A stretch of 40,150 bases of DNA from an uncultured Oscillospiraceae bacterium (GTDB lineage: Bacteria > Bacillota > Clostridia > Oscillospirales > Oscillospiraceae), in contig CANQQU010000012.1 of assembly GCA_947626085.1 (NCBI GenBank), positions 1 through 40,150 of the forward strand, in the 5' to 3' direction. The translations under genes and the position numbers were made by a program. The notes below the pieces were generated by a model. It was not told the DNA's origin. It searched no databases and worked only from the letters and a program-made list of their open reading frames with translations. Below, in pieces: positions 1 through 8,090 of this stretch. Positions within the stretch are counted from its first letter, which is position 1. Each line of letters starts with the position of its first letter.

Positions 1-1671
1 CGTCCCGTCCTGGACGAAGAACAGGGGAGTCTTGCCCTCGCCGGCCAGCTGGTCGGCGGTGGCGGCGTGTCCGCCCAGGTCCACCCCGGCGTCGGACAGC
101 ATGGCGGCGTTGCCCGCCAGATAGCCGGCACCCTGGATGGCGCCCCGGACACCCTTGCCGTGGACGGCGGCGAAGCCCTCCACCGGGCACAGGGGGATGT
201 TCCGGCGCCGGGCCTCCTCCACCACCGCGGCGCCCAGGGGGTGCTCGGAGGGCGCCTCCAGGGAGGCGGCCACGCAGAGGAGCTCGTTCACCGTCACGCC
301 GTTCAGACCGTAGATATCCGTCACCATGGGCTTGCCCTGGGTGACGGTGCCGGTCTTGTCCAGCACCACCGTGTCGATGCTGTGGAGGGTCTCCAGGGCC
401 TCGGCGGACTTCACCAGGATGCCGTTCTCCGCGCCCTTGCCGGTGCCCACCATGATGGCCACCGGCGTGGCCAGCCCCAGGGCGCAGGGGCAGGAGATGA
501 CCAGCACGGAGATGGCGCTGGTGAGGGCAAATTCCAAGGTCTGCCCCGCCAGCATCCAGACCAGGAAGGTCCCGGCGGCGATGGTCATGACCACCGGCAC
601 AAAGACCCCGGCGATTTTGTCCGCCAGCCGGGCGATGGGCGCCTTGGAGCCACCCGCCTCCTCCACCATGCGGATGACCTGGGCCAGGGTGGTGTCCTGT
701 CCCACCTTTTCCGCCCGAAATTCCAGATACCCCTCGGTGTTGATGGTGGCGGCGGACACCGGGTCCCCCGGCTCCTTCTCCACCGGTACGCTCTCGCCGG
801 TGAGGGCGCTCTGATCCACAGAGGCCCGGCCGGACAGCACCGTGCCGTCCACGGGAATGCTGCCTCCGGAGCGGACCACCACGGTGTCCCCCACCCGGAC
901 CTCCTCCACCGGGACCTCCACCACGGCGTCCCCCCGGCGGACCGAGGCGGTCATGGGCCGCAGGTCCATCAGCTGCCGGATGGCGTCGCCGGTCTTGCCC
1001 TTGGCCCGGGTCTCCAGGAACTTGCCCAGGGTGATCAGGGTCAAAATGGTGGCGGCGGACTCAAAGTAGAGATTTTCCGAATACCGGGTCACGGTGTCCC
1101 AGTCCCTGTGGCCCATGGCCCAGGCCATGACGAACAGGGCGGCGATACCGTAGATCAGGGCCGCCAGGGAGCCCACGGCGATCAGAGAGTCCATGTTGGG
1201 GGCCCGCTTCCACAGGGCCTTCAGCCCCCGGGTATAGTAGACCCGGTTGAGGTAGACGATGGGAAGCGTCAGGAAGAACTGTAGCAGCGCCGCCACCAGG
1301 GCATTTTCCGTCCCATGGTACCAGTGTGGCGCCGGCAGGCCAATCATATGGCCCATGGTGAAATACATCAGGATCACCAGCAGGATCGCCGAGCCGATGA
1401 TCCGAATCTTCATCTCCTTCAGCGCCTGATCCGCCGGGGCCTGGGCCGGGGCGGCCTGCTTCTCCCCCTCCGGGATGGCGCCGTAGCCGGCGTCCTGAAT
1501 GGCCTTCACAATGGCGGGGATCACGGAGCGGTCCTTTGCCTCCACCGCCATGGTCCCGGCCAGGAGGTTGACCTCCGCCTTCTCCACCCCCGGCACCTGG
1601 CCGGAGACCTTTTCCACCCGGGCGGAGCAGGCGGCGCAGCTCATGCCGGTGACTTGGAATCGCAGCTTCAT
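1..1671 (-). CDS. copA: Copper-exporting P1B-type ATPase (N-terminal 557 residues, cut by window edge)
   Basis: Exports Cu(I) across the cytoplasmic membrane using ATP. The reading frame stays open from the ATG at 1671 to base 1, so the C-terminal end lies outside the window. In order it shows an N-terminal HMA metal-binding domain with CAAC at residues 12-15, a membrane region, an actuator domain with TGES, the CPC ion-binding motif at residues 394-396, the phosphorylation motif DKTGT with Asp438, and the SEHP motif of the nucleotide-binding domain. CPC together with SEHP is the signature of copper/silver pumps. A GGGAG ribosome site precedes the start. It is divergent from an HxlR regulator with a 128-bp intergenic region. 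Function is secure; only the far C-terminus is unseen. Confidence 0.5.
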   Translation of the reverse strand, partial: MKLRFQVTGMSCAACSARVEKVSGQVPGVEKAEVNLLAGTMAVEAKDRSVIPAIVKAIQDAGYGAIPEGEKQAAPAQAPADQALKEMKIRIIGSAILLVILMYFTMGHMIGLPAPHWYHGTENALVAALLQFFLTLPIVYLNRVYYTRGLKALWKRAPNMDSLIAVGSLAALIYGIAALFVMAWAMGHRDWDTVTRYSENLYFESAATILTLITLGKFLETRAKGKTGDAIRQLMDLRPMTASVRRGDAVVEVPVEEVRVGDTVVVRSGGSIPVDGTVLSGRASVDQSALTGESVPVEKEPGDPVSAATINTEGYLEFRAEKVGQDTTLAQVIRMVEEAGGSKAPIARLADKIAGVFVPVVMTIAAGTFLVWMLAGQTLEFALTSAISVLVISCPCALGLATPVAIMVGTGKGAENGILVKSAEALETLHSIDTVVLDKTGTVTQGKPMVTDIYGLNGVTVNELLCVAASLEAPSEHPLGAAVVEEARRRNIPLCPVEGFAAVHGKGVRGAIQGAGYLAGNAAMLSDAGVDLGGHAATADQLAGEGKTPLFFVQDGT

Positions 1672-1710
1672 GGGTTTTCTCCCTTCTGCGGCATTGACGC
1701 CACGGCTGTT

Positions 1711-1774
1711 TTGTGATACTATTGTAGCATACGATTCTAAATTTGCAAGTACGCACTATTTTGTGCAATACTAT
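1711..1774. promoter_or_regulatory. Divergent copA/hxlR control region with repeats
   Basis: Two similar blocks, TTGTGATACTAT (1711-1722) and TTGTGCAATACTAT (1761-1774), flank the centre. A perfect inverted repeat GCAC-tatttt-GTGC lies at 1753-1766 and an imperfect dyad ATACTA-ttg-TAGCAT at about 1716-1730. TTGCAA at 1743-1748 is its own reverse complement and could act as -35 for both directions: for the plus strand it sits 18 bp from AATACT (1767-1772), preceded by TG. Operator function for the adjacent HxlR protein is inferred. Confidence 0.5.
1721..1748 (-). promoter_or_regulatory. Predicted copA promoter
   Basis: On the minus strand, TTGCAA (1743-1748) and TACAAT (1721-1726) are separated by 16 bp, a good sigma-A-type match about 50 bp upstream of the copA start. 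Confidence 0.5.
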
Positions 1775-1799
1775 CCTTTTTGATACCGAGGTGTTTGTA

Positions 1800-2168
1800 A
1801 TGGAACTGACGGACAACTGCCCCGTGGAGGCCACGTTGGACCTGATCGGTGGGAAGTACAAGGCCCTGATCCTCTGGCACCTGTCGGACGGAACCCTGCG
1901 GTTCTCCCAGCTTCGCCGGCTGATCCACGGCGCCACGGCCAAGATGCTCACCCAGCAGCTCCGGGAGCTGGAGGCCAGCAGCCTGGTGCGCCGGGAGGTG
2001 TACCCGGTGATCCCGCCCAAGGTGGAATACTCCCTGACGGAGCTGGGCAGAAGCTTGATGCCCATTCTTGTGGCCATGCGGGACTGGGGCGCGGAGTACC
2101 TAAAGGGCCAAAACCTGCAAACCTGCTGCTTTATGATGGAGGAAAACCCCCTTTCCAAGGCGCTATGA
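1800..2168 (+). CDS. HxlR-family winged-helix transcriptional regulator
   Basis: A 122-residue DNA-binding regulator of the HxlR/MarR-like group, which usually act as dimers and often sense electrophiles or oxidants through an N-terminal Cys. The conserved NCPVE motif is present with Cys7, followed by the typical [13 protein letters not shown] helix and the winged-helix core (about 15-100). The ATG at 1800 is preceded by GAGGTG with 6-nt spacing; a start about 19 codons upstream is possible but has no ribosome site. The C-terminus carries a Cys pair (109-110), which is not a general feature of the family. It is divergent from copA, so control of copper export is inferred. Copper pumps in Firmicutes are more often controlled by CsoR or CopY. 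Confidence 0.5.
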   Translation: MELTDNCPVEATLDLIGGKYKALILWHLSDGTLRFSQLRRLIHGATAKMLTQQLRELEASSLVRREVYPVIPPKVEYSLTELGRSLMPILVAMRDWGAEYLKGQNLQTCCFMMEENPLSKAL

Positions 2169-2198
2169 TGCAATTATGATGCAATCGGGTGCTATTCT
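2164..2198 (+). promoter_or_regulatory. Tandem 11-bp repeats and extended -10 before the two-component operon
   Basis: TATGATGCAAT occurs twice back to back (2164-2174 and 2175-2185); the first copy overlaps the hxlR stop codon. Seven bases later TG-c-TATTCT (-10 at 2193-2198) forms an extended -10 with no good -35. One-helical-turn direct repeats over a missing -35 are typical of OmpR/PhoB-type activator sites, so autoregulation by the next gene is likely. Confidence 0.5.
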
Positions 2199-2225
2199 TT
2201 GGAAAAAGAAAGGGGGGACGGCGCC

Positions 2226-2879
2226 ATGGTCAAAATTCTGATCGTGGAGGATGAATTGCCGATCTCGGAACTGCTCCGAATCAGTCTACGGAAGGCGGGG
2301 TATGTGTGTACCTGCGTCTTTGACGGCATGGCGGCGGCGGACGCCGTGGAGCGGGACAGCTACGATCTGATCCTGTTGGATGTGATGCTGCCGGGGATCA
2401 GCGGCTTTGAGCTGATGGACTACATCAAGGAGCATGGCACGCCCGTGATCTTCATCACTGCCCGGAACAACGTCAACGACCGGGTGAAGGGGCTGAAAAT
2501 GGGGGCGGAGGACTACATCATCAAGCCCTTTGAAATATTGGAGCTGCTGGCCCGGGTGGAGGGGGTCCTCCGCCGCCACGGGAAGCTGGCGACGGTACTC
2601 CATGTGGGCGGGCTGGATATCAACACCGAGGCCATGCAGGTGACCCGGGGCGGCGTGCCCATCACCCTGACCCGGAAGGAGTACGAGATTTTGCTGCTCT
2701 TCGCCCAAAATCCCGGGATCGTGCTGAATAAAAGTACCATCTACGAGCGGGTCTGGGGCGGCGAGTACCCGGACAGCACCCGCACCGTGGAGCTGCACAT
2801 CCAGCGCCTGAAAAAGAAGGTGGGCTGGAACGACTGCCTCCGGGCGGTCATCAACATGGGTTACCGTTTGGAGGTGTAG
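2226..2879 (+). CDS. OmpR/PhoB-family response regulator
   Basis: A 217-residue response regulator: receiver domain (about 3-115) with acidic pair Glu8/Asp9, phospho-acceptor Asp52 in the LLDVMLPG context and Lys100 before PF, then a C-terminal winged-helix DNA-binding domain ending in the usual GYRLEV. The ATG at 2226 is chosen because AGGGGG lies 9 nt upstream; a TTG nine codons earlier has no such site. The histidine kinase gene follows after 3 nt, its ribosome site lying inside the last codons of this gene. The signal sensed cannot be told from sequence. Confidence 0.5.
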   Translation: MVKILIVEDELPISELLRISLRKAGYVCTCVFDGMAAADAVERDSYDLILLDVMLPGISGFELMDYIKEHGTPVIFITARNNVNDRVKGLKMGAEDYIIKPFEILELLARVEGVLRRHGKLATVLHVGGLDINTEAMQVTRGGVPITLTRKEYEILLLFAQNPGIVLNKSTIYERVWGGEYPDSTRTVELHIQRLKKKVGWNDCLRAVINMGYRLEV

Positions 2880-2882
2880 AGC

Positions 2883-4301
2883 TTGAGCGTTCGCCTGAAG
2901 CTGATCGTCACCGTCTCCCTGCTTCTTGCCCTGAGCTTTGGCGTCGGCGGCACGGCGCTGATCTCCAGCTCTTTTCAGCAGGCGCTGGCGGCGGAAAAAT
3001 CCGCAGCCATGGAGTCCTATCGCAGCCTGCGGGACACCGTTTCCCTGCTGAACAACACCGGGTCCCATTCATATTATGTAAACTTAACCGATGTTTTGGA
3101 GGAGCTGGATCCCGGGCAGGAGTCCGGCTGGATGGGTCTGCTCCTCCGCCAGGACCAGACCGTCCTCTATTCCAACGGGGACGTGGCCCTTCTGGGGACC
3201 GGCACGGCCCCGGCGACAGGGCAGTGCGTCTGCGTCACAGTGCACGGCGGCAGCGGCTGGGCCTACCTGGCCTCCAGCAGCCTCCAGTCCGGGGGGCAGG
3301 TTCTGATCCTGGAGGCGGCCTTCGACCTCACCCCCGCCTTTTCCGCCCGGGATAACCAGCTCCGGCTGTTTTGGATCCTCTACGCCGCCGCGGCGGCGCT
3401 GGGGCTTTTGGCGGCACTGCTGATCGGGGCCCTGCTGACAAGGGATCTGCGCAAGCTCACCACCGCCGTGCGGCGGATCTCCAGCGGAAACCTGGCCTGG
3501 CGCTCCGATATCCACAGCCAGGACGAATTTGGCCAGCTGTCCCGGGATTTTGACGCCATGGCAGGAAAGCTCCAGGAAAATTTTGCTCGGATGGAGTCGG
3601 AAATGCAGCGGCAAGACGCCTTTATGGGGGCCTTTGCCCATGAGCTGAAAACCCCCATGACCTCCATCATCGGCTACGCCGATCTGCTCCGCCAGGACTC
3701 TCTGGAGGAGGAGGACCGGATGGGCGCCGCCAACTATATCTTTTCCGAGGGCCAGCGGCTGGAAAAGCTGTCCTTTAAGCTGCTGGAGCTGCTGCTATTG
3801 GAGCAGGACACCCCCGTGATGCGAGACGTGAGCCTGAACGCCTTTTTAGCCGACGTGGAGCAGACCCTGGCCCCCATGACCAAGGAGCGGGGCGTGCGGC
3901 TGATGTGCCGGGGGGAGCCCGGCCGGGCGGTATTTGACCCGGATCTGGTCAAATCCCTGCTCTACAACCTGATCGACAACGCCACCAAGGCCCTGGGCGA
4001 GGGGGGCACGGTGGCGGTGGAGGGCAAGCGGATCTCCGGCGGCTGCCAGTTCCAGGTGGTGGACAACGGCCGGGGCATGGAGGAAAAGGAGCTGAGCAAG
4101 ATCACCGAGGCCTTTTACCGGGTGGACAAGGCCCGGTCCCGGAGCCAGGGCGGCGCGGGCCTGGGCCTGGCCCTGTGCAAGCGGATCGTGGAGCTCCACA
4201 GCGGCAATCTGAGCTTCCAGAGCCAGGTGGGCAAGGGCACCTGCGTGACGGTGACCCTCTACGGCAAGCGGAAAAGGAGGAAGCGCGGTGAAAAGCGTTA
4301 A
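2883..4301 (+). CDS. Sensor histidine kinase
   Basis: A 472-residue membrane kinase partnering the regulator just upstream. It has a membrane segment at about 7-28, an extracytoplasmic sensor region of about 130 residues, a second membrane segment at about 162-185, a HAMP linker (185-237), a dimerisation/phosphoacceptor domain with His253 in AFAHELKTP, and an HATPase domain with N box (NLIDNATKAL), DNGRGM and GAGLGLAL. The start is TTG at 2883, supported by GGAGGTG six bases upstream; the next in-frame Met would remove the first membrane segment. It overlaps the next gene by 14 nt. Confidence 0.5.
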   Translation: MSVRLKLIVTVSLLLALSFGVGGTALISSSFQQALAAEKSAAMESYRSLRDTVSLLNNTGSHSYYVNLTDVLEELDPGQESGWMGLLLRQDQTVLYSNGDVALLGTGTAPATGQCVCVTVHGGSGWAYLASSSLQSGGQVLILEAAFDLTPAFSARDNQLRLFWILYAAAAALGLLAALLIGALLTRDLRKLTTAVRRISSGNLAWRSDIHSQDEFGQLSRDFDAMAGKLQENFARMESEMQRQDAFMGAFAHELKTPMTSIIGYADLLRQDSLEEEDRMGAANYIFSEGQRLEKLSFKLLELLLLEQDTPVMRDVSLNAFLADVEQTLAPMTKERGVRLMCRGEPGRAVFDPDLVKSLLYNLIDNATKALGEGGTVAVEGKRISGGCQFQVVDNGRGMEEKELSKITEAFYRVDKARSRSQGGAGLGLALCKRIVELHSGNLSFQSQVGKGTCVTVTLYGKRKRRKRGEKR

Positions 4302-5097
4302 AGCGGTCCTGGCGGTGCTGCTGGCCCTGGTACTCCTGGGGCTGGGGGCGGCGCTTCCCTATCTGGTGGGGCTTTTGCAGGAAACCTCCCTGGAAAATGC
4401 CGTGGAGACTGAAAGCGTGCCCCAGATCCAGCTGACTTCCCCGGCCTCCACCCTCATGGAGCGCATTTATATCGGCATGCTGGGCTCCGCCCAGTCCGAC
4501 GTGGATCCAAGTCTTGCTCGAATGACGGAAGATGAAGTCCGGGAAGCGGCGGAGGAGGTCCTCAAAGCCTTTGCGGGTCTCGAGGAGCTGGATTTTTTGC
4601 TTCAGGACCACGTGATCATGGACCTGTCGCCCAGTATCAGCTTTAATCTAAATGGCTCCGCCTTCTTTTGGTATGTGAATATTCAGGCCCAGGACTCCGA
4701 CCTCTGGGATTTTACCATGGTGATCGACGACGCCGCCGGAAAAGCGGTGGGCTTGACCATAAGCATTTATGATACACTGCTTCTCTTCCAGAGCCATGGC
4801 TATGATTACAACGACGAGACGATCCTGGACCTTCTGTACCGGCTCAGCGCCGAGTTCTTTGGGCAGCTGGGTATTGGCCCCACCTACACCCTGCGTACCA
4901 GCGGCACGCCGGAGGACGGGATCGAGGTGATCACGACGCCGATGGAGGATCTCGGCGAGGGCGGATTGGTCTACCGGTTCTACGTTTACAGGACCGCCAT
5001 TATCATTTCCCCGGACACCTATTTTGTCCCCGCGCCCAAGGAAACCGATCCGGTGGCCGGCGAGGCGGGCGTCCCCGGCCAGACGGAGAGCGGCTAA
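4288..5097 (+). CDS. Membrane-anchored protein of unknown function coupled to the two-component system
   Basis: A 269-residue protein with one N-terminal hydrophobic segment (about 5-28) and no lipobox Cys, so probably anchored in the membrane with an extracytoplasmic domain. The GTG start at 4288 has AAGGAGG seven bases upstream and lies inside the end of the kinase gene, so translation is probably coupled. I recognise no domain. The outer part is acidic and rich in aromatic residues, and the tail is Pro/Glu-rich. By position it could be an accessory that tunes the kinase or an output of the pathway. Function unknown. Confidence 0.5.
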   Translation: MKSVKAVLAVLLALVLLGLGAALPYLVGLLQETSLENAVETESVPQIQLTSPASTLMERIYIGMLGSAQSDVDPSLARMTEDEVREAAEEVLKAFAGLEELDFLLQDHVIMDLSPSISFNLNGSAFFWYVNIQAQDSDLWDFTMVIDDAAGKAVGLTISIYDTLLLFQSHGYDYNDETILDLLYRLSAEFFGQLGIGPTYTLRTSGTPEDGIEVITTPMEDLGEGGLVYRFYVYRTAIIISPDTYFVPAPKETDPVAGEAGVPGQTESG

Positions 5098-5146
5098 GAT
5101 CTTCTGAAATTCATGAAAAAGATGCGCCCCGGATGCCGGTCTGATG

Positions 5147-5187
5147 CACACCCCTGTTACAATGGCTTTGCCATGAAAAGGGGTGTG
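5147..5187 (+). promoter_or_regulatory. Nested inverted repeats covering the ribosome site of the next gene
   Basis: CACACCCCT (5147-5155) pairs with AGGGGTGTG (5179-5187), and inside the loop ATGGC-ttt-GCCAT (5162-5174) forms a second stem. The 3' outer arm contains the AGGGG that serves as ribosome site for the ATG at 5195. An extended -10, TG-t-TACAAT (5158-5163), also lies within it, so transcripts started there would lack the outer stem while read-through transcripts would carry it. Confidence 0.5.
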
Positions 5188-5194
5188 TTTCTTT

Positions 5195-6280
5195 ATGGAT
5201 CGTAAGGAGCTGTGCTATCTGGAGGTGTCCCGGCAGGCCCTCCGGCACAACGCCGCCCAGGTGGCGGATTTTGTCAAGGCGCCGGTGATTGCCGTGGTCA
5301 AATGCGACGGCTACGGCGTGGGCCTGGAGGAGGCCGCCCGGGCCTGGGAATACGGCGGAGCGACAATGTTCGCTGTGGCGGAGCCGGAGGAAGCCCTGCG
5401 CCTCCGGGAGCTGGGCTTCGGGGAGGACATTTTGCTGCTGAGCCCGGTGGCGGACGGGGCGGTTTTGGAATTGCTCGTAAAGCAGGGTGTCATTCTGACG
5501 GTAACGGGCCTGTCCTGCGCCCAGTTTTATCTGCGCTGCGCCCGGGGGCGGCCGGTCAGGGTCCATGTGGCGGTGGACACGGGGATGGGCCGCTTCGGCT
5601 TCCGCTGGACGGACCGGGAGGGGCTGCTGGCCCTCTACCAGCGGTTCCCCTTCCAATTCGAGGGCATCTTCTCCCACTTCGCCGCCGCCTTTGAAAAGCG
5701 GTATCGCCGCACCCGGCGGCAGCTGGAGCGGTTTTTAGAGATCACCGATTTTCTCGGAGCCCAGGGCTGCCCCATTGGGACGCGGCACATTGCCAACAGC
5801 TGTGCCGCCCTCCGCTTCCCGGACACCTGGCTGGACGCAGTGCGGATCGGCTCCGCCCTGGTGGGGCCGCTGTGCCGGGCCACCCCGGTTCCCCTCCTGC
5901 CGGCAGCGGCGGTTCAGGCCCAGGTGGTAGACCGGAAGCTGCTGCGCCGGGGAGACTGCACCGGCTACGCCTCCGTCTGCCGGGTCCGCCGGGACACCTG
6001 CGCCGCCGTGGTCGCCCTGGGCCATGTGGACGGCTTTGGAATGCTTTCCGGGCCGGACCGGTTCGGTCCCTTCCAATTCGGCGCGTACCTATTTCGCCTG
6101 CTCCGCCGCCGGTTTCGGGGCGAATATGTGGAATTTCAGGGCCGGCGGCTGCCCCTGGTGGGCCGGGTGGGCAGTCAGTACACCCTTTTTGCCGCCGGGG
6201 AGGTCTGCCCGCTGCCTGGGGAATATGTCACGGCCCAGGTCAATTTGCTCCAATGCCGCCTTCCGCGGCGCTATGTGTGA
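5195..6280 (+). CDS. Alanine racemase-family PLP enzyme, divergent paralogue
   Basis: A 361-residue fold-type III PLP enzyme of the alanine racemase family: TIM barrel (about 5-235) plus C-terminal beta domain. PLP-binding Lys36 lies in AVVKCDGYGVG, His161 in FSHFA, the Arg in VDTGMGR and Arg217 in VRIGS; the second catalytic Tyr is probably Tyr258 (CTGYAS). Against the family pattern, the Lys before DTGM is Ala, the YADG motif reads HVDG, and the CMD loop that shapes the substrate pocket from the partner subunit reads GSQ (near 326-328). So catalysis on PLP looks possible but substrate choice may differ from L-alanine. ATG 5195 is chosen over a weak upstream GTG. The neighbouring ThrE-type exporter suggests amino-acid work. 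Confidence 0.5.
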   Translation: MDRKELCYLEVSRQALRHNAAQVADFVKAPVIAVVKCDGYGVGLEEAARAWEYGGATMFAVAEPEEALRLRELGFGEDILLLSPVADGAVLELLVKQGVILTVTGLSCAQFYLRCARGRPVRVHVAVDTGMGRFGFRWTDREGLLALYQRFPFQFEGIFSHFAAAFEKRYRRTRRQLERFLEITDFLGAQGCPIGTRHIANSCAALRFPDTWLDAVRIGSALVGPLCRATPVPLLPAAAVQAQVVDRKLLRRGDCTGYASVCRVRRDTCAAVVALGHVDGFGMLSGPDRFGPFQFGAYLFRLLRRRFRGEYVEFQGRRLPLVGRVGSQYTLFAAGEVCPLPGEYVTAQVNLLQCRLPRRYV

Positions 6281-6301
6281 CAGCTTTCGACGGGAAAACA
6301 C

Positions 6302-6329
6302 TTGCCATTTCCCAAAAGTGTGCTATACT
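6302..6329 (+). promoter_or_regulatory. Predicted promoter of the ThrE-type exporter
   Basis: TTGCCA (6302-6307), 16 bp, TATACT (6324-6329), with TGC directly before the -10. It begins 22 bp after the racemase stop, so the exporter can be transcribed independently. Confidence 0.5.
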
Positions 6330-6361
6330 CAATGGGGAAATTCAAAAAAGGCGGCGTTGGT

Positions 6362-7603
6362 ATGGACTATGATGCGTTGATCGAGCTGGCGGTGGAGCTG
6401 GGCTACCGGCTTGCCATCAGCGGAGCGGAGACCTTCCGGGTGGAGGAGAGCGTCAACCGGCTCCTGGGGGCCTACGGCATCCAGGCGGAGGCGTTTTCCA
6501 TCCCCAACTGCCTCATCGTCAGCATTGAAACGGAAAACAGCCGCCCCATTACCCGGATGCGCCGGATCGGCCACCACGGCAACGATTTGGACGCGGTAGA
6601 GCGGTATAGCAACCTCTCCCGCAAGCTCTGCGCGGAGCATCCCGAGCCCCAGGTCGCCTGGAAATGGCTGGAGGAGACGGAGCAGGCCCGAGTCCACTAC
6701 AGGCTCCCCTTCATTGTGCTGGGCAGCTTCCTGGGGGCGGCGGGCTTTGCCGTTTTGTTCCGGGGAGACTGGACGGACTGCCTCTGCGCCGGGGTCTGCG
6801 GCGTGATCGCGGGCATTCTGGGCGCGGGCATGGACCGGATGAAAACCAACCCCTTTTTCAAGACCATTCTCTCCGCCTTTGTGCTGGCGCTGGCGGTCTA
6901 CGGTCTGAATAAGCTGGGCCTCTGCCACGATCCCGACGCGGCGGTTATCGGCGGGCTGATGCTGCTGGTGCCGGGGCTGCTGTTCACCAACGCCATGCGG
7001 GACATCATCTACGGAGACATCAACTCCGGCGTCAACCGGATCGTCCAGGTGCTGCTGGTGGCGGTGGCCATTGCCCTGGGCACCGCCGTGGCCTGGAACA
7101 CGGCGGTATGGCTGTGGGGCATTCCCGCGGGCCGCTCCTTCCAGGGCTATGGGCTCGGGCTGCAGCTGCTGGGATCCTTTGCCGGGTGCGCCGGGTTCTC
7201 CCTGCTGTTCAACATCCACGGCCACGGCGGGCTGCTGTGCGTCCTGGGCGGGGTGCTGGGATGGCTGGTATTCTCCCTGGTCCTGCCAATGGGAGATCTG
7301 GCCGCCACCTTTTATGCCACCCTGGTCTGCGCCGCCTACTCGGAGATCATGGCCCGGGTGCGGAAATACCCCGCCATTTCCTATCTGGTGGTGTCTCTGT
7401 TTCCCATGCTCCCCGGGACGGGGGTGTACTACACCATGACCCACATGATGCAGGGGGATGTGGAGGCCTTTGCCCAGGAGGGAGCTCACACCGCCGCCGT
7501 GGCGGGGCTGATGGCGGTGGCCATCCTGCTGGTGTCCACCCTGGTGCGTCTCTGGGGCGTCTGGCAGATGGAGCACAACAAGAAAAAGGCAGCGAAGCAT
7601 TAA
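6362..7603 (+). CDS. Threonine/serine exporter family membrane protein (ThrE-type, fused)
   Basis: A 413-residue integral membrane protein matching the ThrP plus ThrE architecture in a single chain. A cytoplasmic N-terminal region contains the family motif GAETFRVEESVNRL (about 20-33), followed by about ten hydrophobic segments from residue 118 to 405. Characterised members export threonine and serine; the substrate here is not proven. ATG 6362 is chosen for AAGGCGG seven bases upstream and because the family motif starts about 20 residues in. It has its own promoter after the racemase-like gene and ends at a strong terminator. Export of the product of that enzyme is a possible but unproven link. 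Confidence 0.5.
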   Translation: MDYDALIELAVELGYRLAISGAETFRVEESVNRLLGAYGIQAEAFSIPNCLIVSIETENSRPITRMRRIGHHGNDLDAVERYSNLSRKLCAEHPEPQVAWKWLEETEQARVHYRLPFIVLGSFLGAAGFAVLFRGDWTDCLCAGVCGVIAGILGAGMDRMKTNPFFKTILSAFVLALAVYGLNKLGLCHDPDAAVIGGLMLLVPGLLFTNAMRDIIYGDINSGVNRIVQVLLVAVAIALGTAVAWNTAVWLWGIPAGRSFQGYGLGLQLLGSFAGCAGFSLLFNIHGHGGLLCVLGGVLGWLVFSLVLPMGDLAATFYATLVCAAYSEIMARVRKYPAISYLVVSLFPMLPGTGVYYTMTHMMQGDVEAFAQEGAHTAAVAGLMAVAILLVSTLVRLWGVWQMEHNKKKAAKH

Positions 7604-7606
7604 ACG

Positions 7607-7649
7607 ACCGCCCCGCGCCGGGATCTCGGCGCGGGGCGGTGAATTTTTT
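7607..7649 (+). terminator. Strong intrinsic terminator
   Basis: Perfect 13-bp GC-rich stem ACCGCCCCGCGCC (7607-7619) with GGCGCGGGGCGGT (7628-7640), then a T6 run at 7644-7649. It separates the exporter gene from the convergent GNAT gene. Confidence 0.5.
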
Positions 7650-7652
7650 GCC

Positions 7653-8090
7653 TTACAATTCTTTTTTCATATATCTTGGTTCGTATTCAGTGTACCCATG
7701 CTTGGGATAAAAGGCGTAGGATTCAAACCACTGCTCCTTTGGGCTGCCGAGATGGATCTTGGCGACGGTGATGCCCTGATCGCGCATGTGTTCCTCCGCC
7801 GTTTGCAGGAGCGCGGTTCCGATCCCCTTCCGCTTTTCGGTGGGCTTTACATAAAGCCTGTGGAGAAACGCTTCGGTGGTTCCGGCGATCCTGGAATACC
7901 CCACGCACCCGATCACCCGGCCGTTTTCATCCACCGCGACCCAAAATTGGTCGCCCCGGTCCATGTAATGCCCCCGGATGTCCAGCAGGTCCTCGTTGAT
8001 CTTCGGTTTTCTTCCCAGTGCGTCCTTGGCCTGCAGGACCATAAAGATCAAATCGTCCCGATCGTCTTCTTCAAAGGCCCGGATCTTCAT
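7653..8090 (-). CDS. GNAT-family N-acetyltransferase
   Basis: A 145-residue single-domain acetyltransferase using acetyl-CoA. Motif A reads [16 protein letters not shown] (about 90-105), with the preceding beta strand LHRLYVKP, and the C-terminal part has the usual FYPKHGY strand. The acceptor cannot be deduced. ATG 8090 is supported by AGGAGG upstream. The first codons overlap the last 20 nt of queA, so it is cotranscribed with, and perhaps coupled to, the tRNA gene. Confidence 0.5.
   Translation of the reverse strand: MKIRAFEEDDRDDLIFMVLQAKDALGRKPKINEDLLDIRGHYMDRGDQFWVAVDENGRVIGCVGYSRIAGTTEAFLHRLYVKPTEKRKGIGTALLQTAEEHMRDQGITVAKIHLGSPKEQWFESYAFYPKHGYTEYEPRYMKKEL

Noticed and set aside
67-1284. 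A 405-codon plus-strand frame at the left edge
   Set aside because: Antisense to copA, whose CPC, DKTGT and SEHP motifs lie in the minus frame.
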